NCBI GenBank assembly: GCA_900155495.1
Contig: FTLJ01000160.1
Location: 124,001-188,000 of the forward strand
Direction: 5' to 3'
Origin: Porogramme epimiltina
Taxonomy: Eukaryota; Basidiomycota; Agaricomycetes; Polyporales; Polyporaceae
DNA: 64,000 bases
The position numbers and the translations under genes are program-made. The notes beneath the pieces were generated by a model that saw nothing but the letters and a program-made list of their open reading frames with translations, had not been told where the DNA came from and searched no databases. Of the stretch, positions 46,828-58,302 are shown in pieces; the stretch's first letter is position 1, and the number at the start of each line of letters is the position of its first letter.

Positions 46828-47535
46828 GGGGGTTGATAGAAGTGATGACACAAAATCTCTCGCCGCAGTATCCCGTTTTTAAGACAGGGGGTCCCCCCAC
46901 ACCGCCTCATGTGGGTGCCGCGGGCTTGGGTGTCTGCTAGAAGGGTGCCAGAAGGGCGGGATTTGCCGGTGGGCGCACTGGAGAACGTAGTGATTGTTCT
47001 CTAGATATGGCAATCGCTTTCAGCATTTTGTGGAGTGTAGTATGCGGATTGTTGTGGAAGATAAGTCGAGGAAGTAAGAATGGCGCGCGCGCGATGATGC
47101 GGCTTGACAATTGACGGAGAGGCTGTAGGACGCTGGGCGCCAATCCTTATAATACTGTAGTTGAAGTATACTAGAACAGCTGTTTGAAGTAATTCTATAC
47201 CCTATTCTAGAAGTTGTAGCGCTAATTGTAATGGGCCTCCTAATGTCCATGACCTGCCCTGAATTGCCTAGTGCGGCACTGTTTTCTGTAGGGGTGCTTG
47301 AAGTTACCTCAGACTCCAGAGAGCGACTGGCGAGAAGACTGGAAGGCTCATAAAAGCTCTGCCTCACTTGTCCGTCTCTTCGTCACGTCTTCTCCAAGGT
47401 ATGCTTCTGACACTACAGTGCTCATTCACCCAGCTCACTCAGATAAAATACAGAAGTGTCTAGTACGTTCAGCCCCGTTGCATGCCCGGTGGCTTCAGCT
47501 ACCGACTCTTACGACCTTATGCAAGATTCACGCGA
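46828..47535. other. divergent intergenic between otubain and PUS3
   Basis: 0.7 kb bidirectional promoter region. A TTAAAA string lies about 45 bases upstream of the otubain ATG. The PUS3 frame is open back to 47482. Confidence 0.45.
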
Positions 47536-49023
47536 ATGGAGCCGTACAAAAACTGGTCGAGGGAAGAGCTGATCGCTCGTCTGCAGCGCCTCGACCCCCA
47601 CCACGACACTCCTCGCCCACAACCCCACACCCAGGGCAAGCCCTTCGACTTCCATTCGTACCCGAAGCGCAAAATCGCCCTCAAGTTCACCTACAATGGC
47701 ATACACTACGGCGGAATGGAGTACCAACGCGACCCTGCGCTGCCGACGGTCGAAGGTGTCCTCTTCGATGCGCTCGTGCACACGAAGCTGGTGGATCGTG
47801 ACGGGGGACTGGATGGATGCGGATGGCAGAGGTGCGGGAGAACGGACAAGGGAGTGAGCGCGGGCGGGCAGGTTGTCAGCTTGTGGGTGAGGAGCACACT
47901 AGGTGGAAAGGCTGTGGCAGAGGAGAAAGAATCCGCGGAAGCAACTGAGGCAACGCCGTCCCCGAAACAGGCATCGGAGAATGGCCCAGGGCTAGAAGGC
48001 GACTTTGGGCTCATGGACGATTTCGACGAACCTCCAACAAACGGGTCGCAGCCACCGAAGCCCCCACCAGCCGAAGTTGAGTTCCCCTACGTCTTCGCCC
48101 TCAACCACATCCTCCCCCCCACGATCCGCATCCTCGCCTGGTCCCCCGTCGCAGACGACTTCTCCGCCCGCTTCAACTGCCGCTGGCGCCACTACAAGTA
48201 CTTCTTCTCCCCCGCCGGCCTCGACCTCGCCGCGATGGCGGACGCCGCGGCGCGCCTCGTCGGCGAGAACGACTTCCGCAACCTCTGCAAGATCGACGCG
48301 ACCAAGCAGATCACCGTCTTCACGCGCCGCATCCTCTCCGCGTCCGTCGACCGCGAGGGCGACCTCTGCGTCTTCAACCTCCGCGGCAACGCCTTCCTCT
48401 ACAACATGGTCCGCCACATCATGGCCGTCCTCCTCCTCGTCGGCTCCGGGCTCGAGCAGCCCTCAATCATGACCGCGCTCCTCAACGCGGACCCCGCAAA
48501 GCCCCTCCCTCCCTTCCGCGCGGGCGAGCCCGCACCCCCAATCATCACAGGCAAGCCCGACTACCAGATCGCAGATCCGCTCCCGCTCATGCTCTGGGAG
48601 TGCGGCTACGACGCCGGCGCGCTCGCCTGGCGCGTCGACCGCCCGTCCTCTCGTGGCGGCGACGCGACGAAGAGCCCGCTCCGCGGCATGATGTGCGCGC
48701 ACGAGCGCGCGGTCGTCTCCGCCGCGCTCGACGCGCACTTCCTCCGCGCCGCGGAGGCGCACCACGCCCCGCCCCAGCAGTACTTCCCCCTGGGGGCGCC
48801 GGGCGTCCGGCCGCTGCCTCCCGGCGCGATCATGAGCGTCCCGCTCGGCGCGGGCGCGGTCAAGCGCGCGGCGGTGTACGTGCCGCTGCTGGAGCGGAAG
48901 CGCAGCCTGACGCCTGAGGAGGTCAACGCGCGGTACCGCCTCGGCCGGGGCGCGAAGAAGCTCGAGCGGCGCGCGGCGGTGGCGGCCGCTCCGGCGACAA
49001 CGCAGGGCGAAGACGACGAGTAG
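47536..49023 (+). CDS. PUS3: tRNA pseudouridine synthase, PUS3/DEG1 type
   Basis: TruA-family enzyme that makes pseudouridine at tRNA positions 38/39. A single exon of 495 residues from the ATG at 47536; an upstream in-frame ATG at 47482 adds 18 basic, aromatic residues (a possible targeting extension) and cannot be excluded. MEPYKNWSREELIARLQRLD is the usual Deg1 start. The catalytic Asp lies in CGRTDKGVSAGGQVVSL. Further family motifs: FTYNGIHYGGME, LAWSPVADDFSARFNCRWRHYKYFF, NDFRNLCKID and FLYNMVRHIMAVLLLVGSG. An acidic, low-complexity insert of about 50 residues (EEKESAEATEATPSPKQ onward) separates the two halves. Lacking introns is unusual among its neighbours. Confidence 0.95.
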   Translation: MEPYKNWSREELIARLQRLDPHHDTPRPQPHTQGKPFDFHSYPKRKIALKFTYNGIHYGGMEYQRDPALPTVEGVLFDALVHTKLVDRDGGLDGCGWQRCGRTDKGVSAGGQVVSLWVRSTLGGKAVAEEKESAEATEATPSPKQASENGPGLEGDFGLMDDFDEPPTNGSQPPKPPPAEVEFPYVFALNHILPPTIRILAWSPVADDFSARFNCRWRHYKYFFSPAGLDLAAMADAAARLVGENDFRNLCKIDATKQITVFTRRILSASVDREGDLCVFNLRGNAFLYNMVRHIMAVLLLVGSGLEQPSIMTALLNADPAKPLPPFRAGEPAPPIITGKPDYQIADPLPLMLWECGYDAGALAWRVDRPSSRGGDATKSPLRGMMCAHERAVVSAALDAHFLRAAEAHHAPPQQYFPLGAPGVRPLPPGAIMSVPLGAGAVKRAAVYVPLLERKRSLTPEEVNARYRLGRGAKKLERRAAVAAAPATTQGEDDE

Positions 49024-49140
49024 CGCGTGCGCGTGCGTGCGTGCGGGGGGGAGGGGCAGACGCGTCCACGGGATATCCAACTGTATCACTAGATCTAGAG
49101 GTACAATACGCAAGCAGAAATACAGTAATAAACGACGCCC
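49024..49140. other. short convergent gap
   Basis: Only 117 bases separate the PUS3 stop from the stop of aminotransferase copy 1; both 3' UTRs probably overlap here. Confidence 0.6.
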
Positions 49141-50700
49141 TTACACTCCCTCGCAAAGCACGGCCCACTCCTCCCACTCATACTTGCCGTCCTGGATCGC
49201 CGTGAGGCGGTCGTACAATCCGCGCCCTACGGGGCCCAGCGCGCCCTCGTGCTCGGGCAGGACGATGTCCTTGCCCTCGTAGCCGATGCGGCCGACCGCG
49301 GCGACGACGGCAGCGGTGCCCACGGAGAACGCCTCGAGGAGGCGGCCCTCCGCCTTCCACGCGAAGAGCTCCGCCATCGTCATCGAGCGCTCGCACGCGT
49401 GCAGGACGACGGCGGGGGGGAGCCCGGGGAGCGTCGTGCGCGACGGGTGCGCGGCGACGAGCTCGAGGATCGACGCGCGCGTGATGCCGGGGAGGATCGT
49501 GCCGTCGAGCGGCGGCGTGACGACGTCGAGCGCGCCGTCGTCGCGCTTGAGGACGACGAAGAAGTTCATCGCGCCCGCCTCGGTGATGGTGCCGTTGAGG
49601 AGCCACAAGCATTGGTCGTATCCGAGCTTCGCGGCCGCCTGCTGCGGGCGAAACGTGGGGGCGTAGTTGAGCGCGAGCTTGTATCCGCCGGTGCCTCCGG
49701 GCCATGCGCGGACGTGGTCGCCGACGGCGAGGAGCGCGACGGGCTTGGGGCCGGTGCGGAAGAAGGGTCCGGTAGGGCTGAGGATGACGTAGAGCGTCGC
49801 AAAGTCGGACGGTGCGACGCCGAGACCTGTCAATCCAAGAGCACACATTAGTTCTACATGAAACATAGCAGGAACTGAGACACTAAACGCACAGTCACGG
49901 GTTCCGATGATGGTGGGGCGGATGTACAGGCTGTGCCCGGGGACGGTAGGGATCCACCGCTGCTCGAGCAGGACGAGCTGCTTGATGAGTTTGAGGAGCT
50001 CGTTGGTGTCAAACGGCGGTAGCGCGACGCGCGCAGCTGACACCTCCATACGCTTCATGTTCATGTCCGGTCGGAACAAACGGGGCCTGCCATCCGGACC
50101 AAGGTACGCCTACCGGTGGCGTCGGCGAGGTTTGCACGGTGCGCGTTTGAGGGAGTGAGAGTGCGCACCTTCATCCCCTCGAAGACATTGGTTGCGTACT
50201 GCAGGCAGGAGCTTGCAGGGTCTATGGAGAAGGGTCCGTATGGTTTGATCTGAGGGGTGCTCCACCCGTTTACGGGATCGTAGTGGGCAGCTATCATGTG
50301 GTCGGTCATTACCTGTTGGGAATGTGAGCTTCGGGCGGATCTGGAGTCTCGTGTGGTTATGTTCCGAGAATTGGTAGTGAAGGAGAGGAGGGGGGCAGGG
50401 TACTCCATCCATGCTCTTCCAAAAGTATATGCGAGTCGAATAACTGCTCGTGCTCGAAGGTGCTTGAAGGGAAAAGATGGGGGTGAAAGCTGAACTCACG
50501 TGTCCAAACTTGAGTTCCGAGGTAGGAGGGATGGGCTTGAGAGCAGTGGCCAAAGAAACTGTTACTTTGGATGCCTATCCAGTGTCCCTGGTGAATGCAT
50601 GTATCGGGTGGTGGTAAGGAGGCGTGCTTACATCGAGTTCAGCGGGAGAGTAGTACGTTGCAGAGGTAGCATCTTGCGGAATAGACTGGGTGATAGCCAT
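49141..50700 (-). CDS. branched-chain amino acid aminotransferase, copy 1
   Basis: PLP enzyme interconverting Leu/Ile/Val and their 2-oxo acids. Five exons, 50700-50632, 50574-50500, 50312-50169, 50109-49893, 49826-49141, in phase, 396 residues. The PLP Lys is in GGTGGYKLALNYAPT; the fold class IV pattern continues with GTITEAGAMNFF and LDGTILPGITRASIL; the N-terminal part has YATNVFEGMKV and RPDMNMKRMEVSAARV. No clear mitochondrial presequence: the start is MAITQSIPQDAT. It forms a head-to-tail pair with copy 2 (same strand, 613 bases apart) and is nearly identical to it over the C-terminal 200 residues. Confidence 0.94.
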
Positions 50701-51313
50701 GTGGAGAAAGATAGTTAGAGCGGATCGCTCGAAGCGGATGGGCGAGGGTGGTGGTAAGTGGAAGAAGTCGTCGAGAGGGTTTTTCGAGTCATGTCTCGTG
50801 CGCCGTAGACTCGAGTTCCTGCCGGACCTTGAGAAGGTCGGAAAACGATGATTTTGATTTTTCAATCTAATCTTATCTCAGGCATTTTCCCGATCGGATC
50901 TCGAGCGTCGTCCTCGATCAACCTCCAACTTGTGGCGAGCGCCGAGGAGGCTTTCTTGGACATGATCATTTGGAGTTCTGAAGGACTAGGAGGCATGCGG
51001 ATACGACTCCGATACTTAGCTCCTCTAATTCTGGAGCGTTTTTGGCTTGCGGGAGCTGTGTGGTTGTTACCCATTTGATTGTAGGCCAGCCTCCTCGGCG
51101 GGGACATAAAGATGCAGCAGTAGCGCACAGTACCTATCGCCACGAGTGGACGATACCGACGAGCGGGACGCACTACGCGCGAGGTTACCACCACACGCTT
51201 GGAAAGCGGAGGGTAATTGGGAGGCACCGCTAATTCCAGATTCCAGAGACACACATACAAGCAAAAATACAGCATTTTTTAACATCTTCCCATTAACCCT
51301 TCTCAACACGTGC
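50701..51313. other. intergenic between the two aminotransferase genes
   Basis: 613 bases: promoter of copy 1 and 3' flank of copy 2. Nothing else recognised. Confidence 0.5.
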
Positions 51314-53228
51314 TCACTCACAGGTCACTGACCACCCCTGCCACTCGAACCTCCCCTCCTGGATTGCGGTCAGGCGATCGTATAAACCGCGGCCGACGGG
51401 GCCGAGGCCACCCTCGTGCTCGGGGAGGACGACATCCTTGCCCTCATACCCTATACGGCCAATTGCGGCGACGACTGCGGCGGTGCCTACCGAGAACGCC
51501 TCGAGAAGGCGGCCCTGGTCGGACCACTCGAACAGCTGCGCAATGGTCATCTTGCGCTCGCACGCGTGGAGCACGAGTGCGGCGTCGAGCCCGGGGAGCG
51601 CTGCGCCCGAGGTGTGTGCGGCGACGAGGGCGAGGATCGAGGCACGCGTGATGCCAGGGAGGATCGTGCCGTCGAGCGGCGGCGTGACGACGTCGAGCGC
51701 GCCATCGTCGCGCTTGAGGACGGCGAAGAAGTTCATCGCGCCGACCTCGGTGATGGTGCCGTTGAGGAGCCAGATGCACTGGTCGTACCCGAGCTTGGCG
51801 GCCGCCTGTTGGGGGCGAAGGGTGGGAGCGTAGTTGAGCGCGAGTTTGTACCCGCCGGTACCGCCGGGCCAGGAGCGGACGTGGTCGCCAACGGCAAGGA
51901 GGGCGGAGGACTTGGTGCCTCTGCTGAAGAAAGGCCCTGCGGGGCTGAGGATGACGTAGAGTGTCGCCGTGTCAGATGGCCCGACGCTAAGACCTGTGGT
52001 TCAAAGCGGTGGATGAGTTGAATGGTTATAAACGACTAGGGGCGCTTCTGCACGTAAAAATGCTTGATATTAAAACGGCTTCGCCGTTGCATTGATATCG
52101 CAACAGCTTCGCAGCTCTATACCTGCAGAAACCCCTCGCATTCTCAACACATTTATGCCCCATAGCAGGATAAACTCGGTATCCGCGTTCTCACACAACG
52201 GGTTTATCCTTCCAAGAGCCGTCAATACTTCGATTACTAGAGGAAGTTGCGATTGGATATGGTCCAGGGGGATGACTAAACACCCTGCACCATATACAGA
52301 CGAGAATTGCCTATTGCATGGTTCGCCATCGACTATGCTAGTATGACGTGATTGGGCAGTGGCAGCCCCAGCGTCAAGTGAACCCGTGAGGGTCTCGAGG
52401 AAGGGGCTCTGTGTGGAGAAACAACCAGGTCGCTGGGCGACCATGGATTTTCTGAGCGCAGTGCTCCTGGCTCTGACTCATTTTTCGCACACCATGAAGA
52501 GAAATGCGTGGCCTATTTTTCACGAACAGAAACACACTATCCGGGAAACCAAGGAAGTAGGACTCACAGCTGCGAGTACCGATGATAGTAGGACGAATGT
52601 ATAGGCTGTGTCCGGGAGTTGTAGGAATCCATCGCTGCTCGAGCAGGACGAGCTGCTTGATGAGTTTGAGAAGCTCGTTGGTGTCAAACAGAGGCAGCGC
52701 GACGCGCGCGGCTGACACCTCCATACGCTTCATGTTCATGTCCGGCCTGAACAGGCGGGGTTTTCCGTCGGGGGCTAGATATGCCTAGTGGGCAGCGTGA
52801 GTGATGCCTTCGTTGTGGATAGAGGGGATGTACCTTCATCCCTTCGAAGACATTGGTTGCATATTGAATACAGGAGCTAGCAGGGTCTATGGCGAGGGGG
52901 CCGTAGGGTTTAATTTGAGGAGCGCTCCATCCGTTCACAGAATCATAGTAAACGACCATCATATGGTCCGTCATGACCTGCCAATAATTGAAGCTTTGGA
53001 TAAATATCGGAAGAGCTGTCGCTACTCACAGTCCCGAACTTGAGCTCGGATGAAGGGGGGATGTGCTTGAGCTCAGAAGCCAGGGTTATCGTCACTTTGG
53101 AAGCCTGTGGGAGAAATTGCGTGAACATAAGCATTATATTGCGCTAATGATACTGCTGTTACATCGAGTTCCTCAGGCACGTCGTGAGGTGCCGGGGCAG
53201 GGCTCTGGGTGGATTGAGTGATCGCCAT
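51314..53228 (-). CDS. branched-chain amino acid aminotransferase, copy 2
   Basis: Second tandem copy with identical exon limits: 53228-53163, 53104-53030, 52977-52834, 52784-52568, 51993-51314, in phase, 393 residues. PLP Lys in GGTGGYKLALNYAPT; GTITEVGAMNFF; LDGTILPGITRASIL. The start MAITQSTQSPAPAPHD differs from copy 1 and the end lacks its two last residues (stop after WSVTCE). Odd point: intron 4 is 574 nt, while the same intron in copy 1 is 66 nt; the extra sequence has a 124-codon open frame on the coding strand with no recognised domain. Splice sites themselves are preserved, so the gene is probably functional. Confidence 0.92.
51994..52567 (-). other. enlarged intron 4 of aminotransferase copy 2 (probable insertion)
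   Basis: Compared with the 66-nt intron at the same site of copy 1 this intron gained about 500 bases. It contains an open frame on the minus strand (52444-52070, 124 codons, with VYGAGCLVIPLDHIQSQLP) and one on the plus strand (52092-52346). No terminal repeats or target duplication were found by eye. A decayed mobile-element fragment is possible but not shown. Confidence 0.5.
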
Positions 53229-53941
53229 GGGAGTTTAGGTGGTAGACGTAGGTGTGGGAAGAGACGAAGATCGCGGCAGTCCGCGGGAGAAGATGTCGAG
53301 AGGGCTGCTCGAGTCATCTCTCGTCGCGGCATGGGGTCGAGTTCTTGCCGGAGCTTGGCAACTTAGTCGCGAAACGGTGATTCGAGTCTCGATCTTATCT
53401 TATCTCCACAGTGTGCGGGCGATGGGATCTCGGCGGATCACTGGCGATCAGTCTCCTTCGGAAAATGCCGCGTAGCGCGGCGACAGAAGTGATCCGCGCC
53501 TTGCCTCGGCTCAGTTCAGGCTTGTTCTGCTCAGGTCGTGGGGGCTGGTGGGGGTCTCGGGCTGCTGTCTGACCGTCCACAGCCTGCGTGGTGCGCTCGT
53601 TTGGTCCCTTCAGAGGTATCTCACCCTCTCCCTTGTGCATACATAGCACATTCACCTCGTCCTTGGGCCCTCAATCTCAACCTCCGGGTCACCGAGTTGC
53701 CAAAATCTGGGACCTCCGCCGCTCAAGCGCATTGCACACGCACATGGGTGGCAATGACGACGGCAAGTGATTTCCAAATCTGCTTATCCCTTCTACACAC
53801 GTTGACAGGGTGACATCTCTGCAGTTATAGCCCCATATGTTGCCCGGGTCGCATCGGTATAAATACCTAGGTGTGCAGCGCAATGTCGCTGCCCCTCCCC
53901 AAACCGCCTTCCGCTGCGTGCTGACCGCTTTCCTCGCTACC
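53229..53941. other. divergent intergenic between aminotransferase copy 2 and SurE copy 3
   Basis: 0.7 kb with two opposite promoters; the SurE TATA box is listed separately. No gene recognised. Confidence 0.45.
53858..53865 (+). promoter_or_regulatory. TATA box of SurE copy 3
   Basis: TATAAATA, 77 bases before the ATG, followed by ACCTAGG; corresponds to TACAAATACCT upstream of SurE copy 1. Confidence 0.6.
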
Positions 53942-55609
53942 ATGCGCTCCTTCGCGCTCCCTCTGCTCTTCTTTTCCGCCAACGCTGCAGCAAAGAACAT
54001 CGTCGTGTCTAACGACGATGGCTGGGCGACCGCCCAGATTCGTCAAATGGTCAACGTCCTGACTGGTGCCAAGCACAGCGTGAGTTCTATACGAATGGGT
54101 TAGGGCCATGCGATGCTGAAGGACGCACATAGGTAGTGTTATCCGCTCCGGCGCTGAACCAGTCAGGAAAGGGTTCGTCCACGCAGACCCCGACGAACCT
54201 GACGCAGCCCTGCGAGTTCGATACCTGCCCCACCGGCTCCCCTGCCTATGGCTTCAACGCTTCTGATAGTGAGTCTTCTTCATATGAGCTCCCGCGCACG
54301 TTCGTTGCCCTGGGCTTGTGTTTCTGCTTCCCCTTTCGCCGAATGCGGCCAAGGTGTACTAGTACGGTGGTACAGCCTAGCGCTGTGTGCGTGTATATGA
54401 TGCACTAGAGATGGTGTTATTTCCTCTCAGTTAGCTCGGGATGGTTCGAAACGCACGTGGGCTCTGATTCAAATGTGTCTTGCACCATGTGGAGGAACTT
54501 GCGTCCAGGCTGGTCGCGTCTTTTACACGTTTGAAAGTTCCGTAGGCACCGCCAAAGAAGCTTTTCTTGTAGTGTGGCCGGGCGATGCTGATCCTTCTCT
54601 TCTCTTCCGTGCCTCCTGAGCTGGTTTCGCAGCACAGGCCTTGCCTGGTCAACCATGTGTTTACCTATCATCAGCGCACGTGTCATGCACGGCCTCCGTA
54701 TCGCCGAGGCATCCGCAAACCATACTTCAGGCTATCTTTGCTGTCGAATTTCCATTTTCGCGTTCTGCAGCCTTAGAGGAGCGTAGCCAGGTACTGATTG
54801 GTATTTATAGCACGCCTTAACTACGTCAACGGATTTCCGTACGTTTCACCCATGTTCGGGCCCTAAACACGTCTCATGCAGTTACCTCGCTAGTGTGGAC
54901 GCAGCGCGATATGGCATCCAAACCCTCGCGCCCAAGTTTTTCCAGGGGGCTCAACCAGATTTTGTCGTGAGCGGCCCGAATGTCGGCAGTAAGTGCACCA
55001 GCAGGCATTCCTGTACTTGGCGCTAACAATGAATATACATAGCCAACCTCGGGCTGGGGGTTCTGTTCTCTGGCACTGTGTAAGCGCACCTCGCTCGCTT
55101 TCCACTCTCCATTCGATGACTGACGTCTCACTCATAGCGGTGCCGCCTGCGAGGCGGCGCGCGACGGCATCCCTGCGGCCGCCTTCTCCGGGTCGAGCGG
55201 GTCCCAGGTCTCGTACACGACGCTCGAGTCGGATCCTACAGGCGCCTCTACGCTGGCCGCGCAGATCTACTCCGACCTCACGAACACGTTCGTCGCCGCC
55301 CTCACTTCCGGCGCGGGGCCCTACCTCCCCGACGGGACGATCGTGAACGTCAACTACGCGGCGATCGACGACTGCCCGTCCGCGGACGCGTACAAGTTCG
55401 TGCTCTCGCGCCTCGTGTGGGACCCGCTCGAGACGGACACCGAGACGTGCGGCTCGGACCACCTGCCCGACGAGAGCAGCGTCGTCGGCGGGGGCTGCTA
55501 TGCGAGCGTCTCCGTGCTGAGCGCGTCGTCGAAGCTGGACGTGAACGCGACGACGCAGGCGCAGGTGTTTGCGCGTTTGCAGAGCCTTCCGCTCACGTGC
55601 CTTGATTAG
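53942..55609 (+). CDS. secreted SurE-like phosphatase, copy 3
   Basis: Close paralogue of copy 1, with signal peptide MRSFALPLLFFSANAAA and a canonical SNDDGWATAQIR metal site. The next exon VVLSAPALNQSGKGSS through PCEFDTCPTGSPAYGF is identical to copy 1 over most of its length. The second intron is about 540 nt (copy 1: about 340). Then mini-exon RLNYVNGFP, VDAARYGIQTLAP to SGPNVG, mini-exon NLGLGVLFSGT and the last exon from GAACEAARDGIPAAAF to LQSLPLTCLD at 55609. Conserved Cys residues (DDCPSADAY, TETCGSDHLP, GGGCYASV) suggest disulfides in an exported protein. About 300 residues, frame intact. It lies 955 bases upstream of DUF6533 gene 9 on the same strand. Confidence 0.9.
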
Positions 55610-56563
55610 GTTTATCTGAGAGCCTAGAGGGGGGGGTGTAGGTGGCTGCATAACGCGTGCCACTAGGTGGATGTAACGTTAGGGGACGTCTTTCTCAGGC
55701 TTAGTAGTCTATCAAAAGACATTGTAGCATGTTATAGCCGTGTATAAGGAGTGCCATTAAGCTGCTCATACAGCTCTGCCGTCATTGATGACAAGTGCTG
55801 AGATTTTTGGACATCACAAGCCTTGGTTATAGATGAATTTCTCCTAGAGCAGGATTCGAACCTCGACGCTACATTCCACTGATTAGATCTGAGGATTGTC
55901 AGGGGCGTCTCGGATGCGCTCCCGAGATTTTCCGATTCATCGTGATGGTGATGAATAAGCGATCCGGCCTGAAGCATCTTGGCGATGTTCGTCAGTTGCG
56001 AGCTCAGCCCGTCGCGCTCAGTCGACGGTTTGATGCAGCCCTTTTCCTGTTGCTCAAGAGCCGCATCCGCGCATGTAAGTAGTGCTTCGTGTGGTGTTTG
56101 TTGTGTTACTCATCACGTGGTTTCCACAAGGACCCCCTGTGTCAATAGAAAATGGTTTCTACCAGCGAATGCTGAAGCTTGTCCGGGCTGTCATGTGAGA
56201 TGGCGACGCCCCTTACAGTGTCAAATTATCCACGCACCACTTGCTACATTTGGTGCGAGAAACACCGACTTTTTCCTTCAGACAATCAAACCATTCTGGC
56301 GTCGTGTTAAGCGACCCGCTGAACATGCGAGGTGAGATGGCTTCCAATGGGCGAAACGCCGTCCAGCCGTCTCATGTTCAGCTTACTAACAGCCGACAAG
56401 AGGTGCGTTCAAACTGTCTCATGGGACTCTCTTATTCTCTTTATATCTAACTCCGCATGCATGTAGGTCTCGATCAGATATGCATAGGTGACGGTCGCTA
56501 CGACACACCTTGAGCGCCATCTGCTCGAACGCATAAGTAAATGCGTCGAGCTCAGGAGAAAAC
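55610..56563. other. intergenic between SurE copy 3 and DUF6533 gene 9
   Basis: 0.95 kb. Contains the B-box/hairpin element listed at 55841-55966; otherwise nothing recognised. Confidence 0.45.
55841..55966 (-). repeat. tRNA-like B-box element with hairpin, copy A
   Basis: The minus strand contains GGTTCGAATCC (55852-55862), an exact match to the pol III B-box consensus, but the surrounding bases do not form a proper five-pair T-stem and no tRNA fold is seen. About 70 bases away is a six-pair hairpin, TTCATC (55936-55941) with GATGAA (55950-55955), then CGATCCG on the plus strand. The same order occurs downstream of the broken SurE copy at 63868-63960. Best described as a duplicated tRNA-derived remnant or unidentified structured RNA. 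Confidence 0.45.
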
Positions 56564-58302
56564 ATGCCTCCAGTAGACGCTACATCCAGCACGGACTCAG
56601 CTATGAACATGCCCACCTCCGAAGCTGTTTTGTACGTCTCCGTCCGTCAACGGCGATTCTCTGTCGAGTCTTGACGGGGCCGTCCTTTCTAGGCTAGCGA
56701 AGGCGAGGTCGGGAAGTATGGTTCAGCTCACCGTTGCTGTTGTGGCATATAGTTCGTACACTTTGCCTTTTCAAGCTCCTCCCTTCTGTCTCTCTGATTA
56801 GTTTTCGTCTGTCAGCGGTTTTGTATTTCGACTATTTACTAACACTGGACATGGAGGCGGAGAGGTTTTGGAAGAAGTCGTTTTCCTGCTTGGCTTTCGG
56901 CTTCTTCCTCAACCGCTACCTTTCTGTGTTGGTACATATCCCCCTGATATACCAGTTCTTTGTTGTTCAGACACCATCGGTGAGCCACGTTGCTGGAACA
57001 TTGTTAGAGGCTGACACTTGCTTTTTGTCGTTTGATGGATCCAGATGTGAGTCAACGGGCTCGACTTACCACCCAACGGTTCCCCTGATTGCATTTAGAT
57101 GCAAGAAGTTGCAGATGTTCCACCAGCTATCGCTCGGTATCACCCAATTGATAGTCGGAGGTGAGTTTATAAACTCATATGACTCGATTGGCGCATCCTC
57201 AGAGATACTGCAGCCCTGCAGATATTCCGTGTGTACGCCATATACCACAAGAGCCGCTGCATCCTCTACTCGCTGGTCGCGCTAGCTATCCTGGCCAGCG
57301 CAGTTGCCGCCGTGAGTTGTTTGCAGTTGCGACATCATGGCACACAGTCAGCCCTGAAGGCTTATCGCACATACCGATGAATCAGTGGGCAATCGCCACG
57401 GTTTGGAAGACAACCATGCTGAACAGCACTGCTGAATCGACTAGTATTCCGGGTTTCGGAGCGATTACTGTTGGCTGCACTTTCGAAACCACAGAAGCTC
57501 AGTGAGTCCGCCTCCTGCTCCCCTGCATTGGAGCAAGTTTTTGACGTATTTATCTATCACATAGAGGCCATTGTAGGTTTCACCTGGGTCGCTGGGATCT
57601 CCCCTCTGGTCTCAGACATACTAACTCGAGCCAGTCTTTGCAATCATATGGTCTTGCGCGCTGGCATTCGACATTGCTATATTCGTTCTCACTGTGTTTC
57701 GCATCTCAAAACTCCGAGGTATTCCATGCGGGAGCCTTCTCTCTGTCATCCGTCGAGACGGTGAGTATACGGGGCCTGATTTCCTTACAAATTTATTGAT
57801 CAATTGTGTGTAGGCATTCTATACTTCGCGTACGTACAGCTCTCAACTGTCTAAAGCACCCAACGCCCATATACGTACAGCGTTTTGCTACTTTGCCATC
57901 TGACTAGTGTTTCAACCTTCTTGGTAAGTGTTGCTATGACTTCTGTTGTGGATATATAGCCATGCTCATTTAGCGTCGCCTCCTCTATGCCTCGTCCACA
58001 TGACACTCATTACAGCTCCTGAACGTGTGTTCGCTTCCCTAGATGTACCGTATACTGTGGATACTCACTTTGGTTGCCATTTGCAATAGCCCGCGTTCAA
58101 GAGCATTAGCGTCACACTCGCGAATGTGTAAGCGAGGATTTCCAGAGGTCGTATTACAAGTAAGGACAGTTCATTGACATTTTGCGTTCGTTCGCACAGG
58201 CTTGCCACCACGTTGATGTCTCGGCTGATGCTCAACATCCGGGATCCGGAACTTGGACATGAGGTGCAGCTTCGACCGAGCTCGACGCCCAATACGGCCT
58301 GA
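56564..58302 (+). CDS. DUF6533 multi-pass membrane protein, gene 9
   Basis: Function unknown. The start exon MPPVDATSSTDSAMNMPTS is spliced to LLAKARSGSMVQLTVAVVAYS, which is a diverged form of the DA-VRLAF exon and ends at an unusual GTTCGT donor. The core exon reads VLYFDYLLTLDMEAERFW, FFLNRYLSVLVHIPLIYQFF. Then KKLQMFHQLSLGITQLIVGG, LQIFRVYAIYHKSRCILYS, IWSCALAFDIAIFVLTVFR, PCGSLLSVIRRDG, LLLCHLTSVSTFL, PAFKSISVTLANV and TTLMSRLMLNIRDPELG; the tail ends SSTPNTA at 58302. Frame intact as read, about 290 residues. Confidence 0.82.

Noticed and set aside
52070..52444. 124-codon frame inside an intron called as a separate gene
   Set aside because: No domain recognised and wholly inside a well-supported intron; kept only as a note on the insertion.
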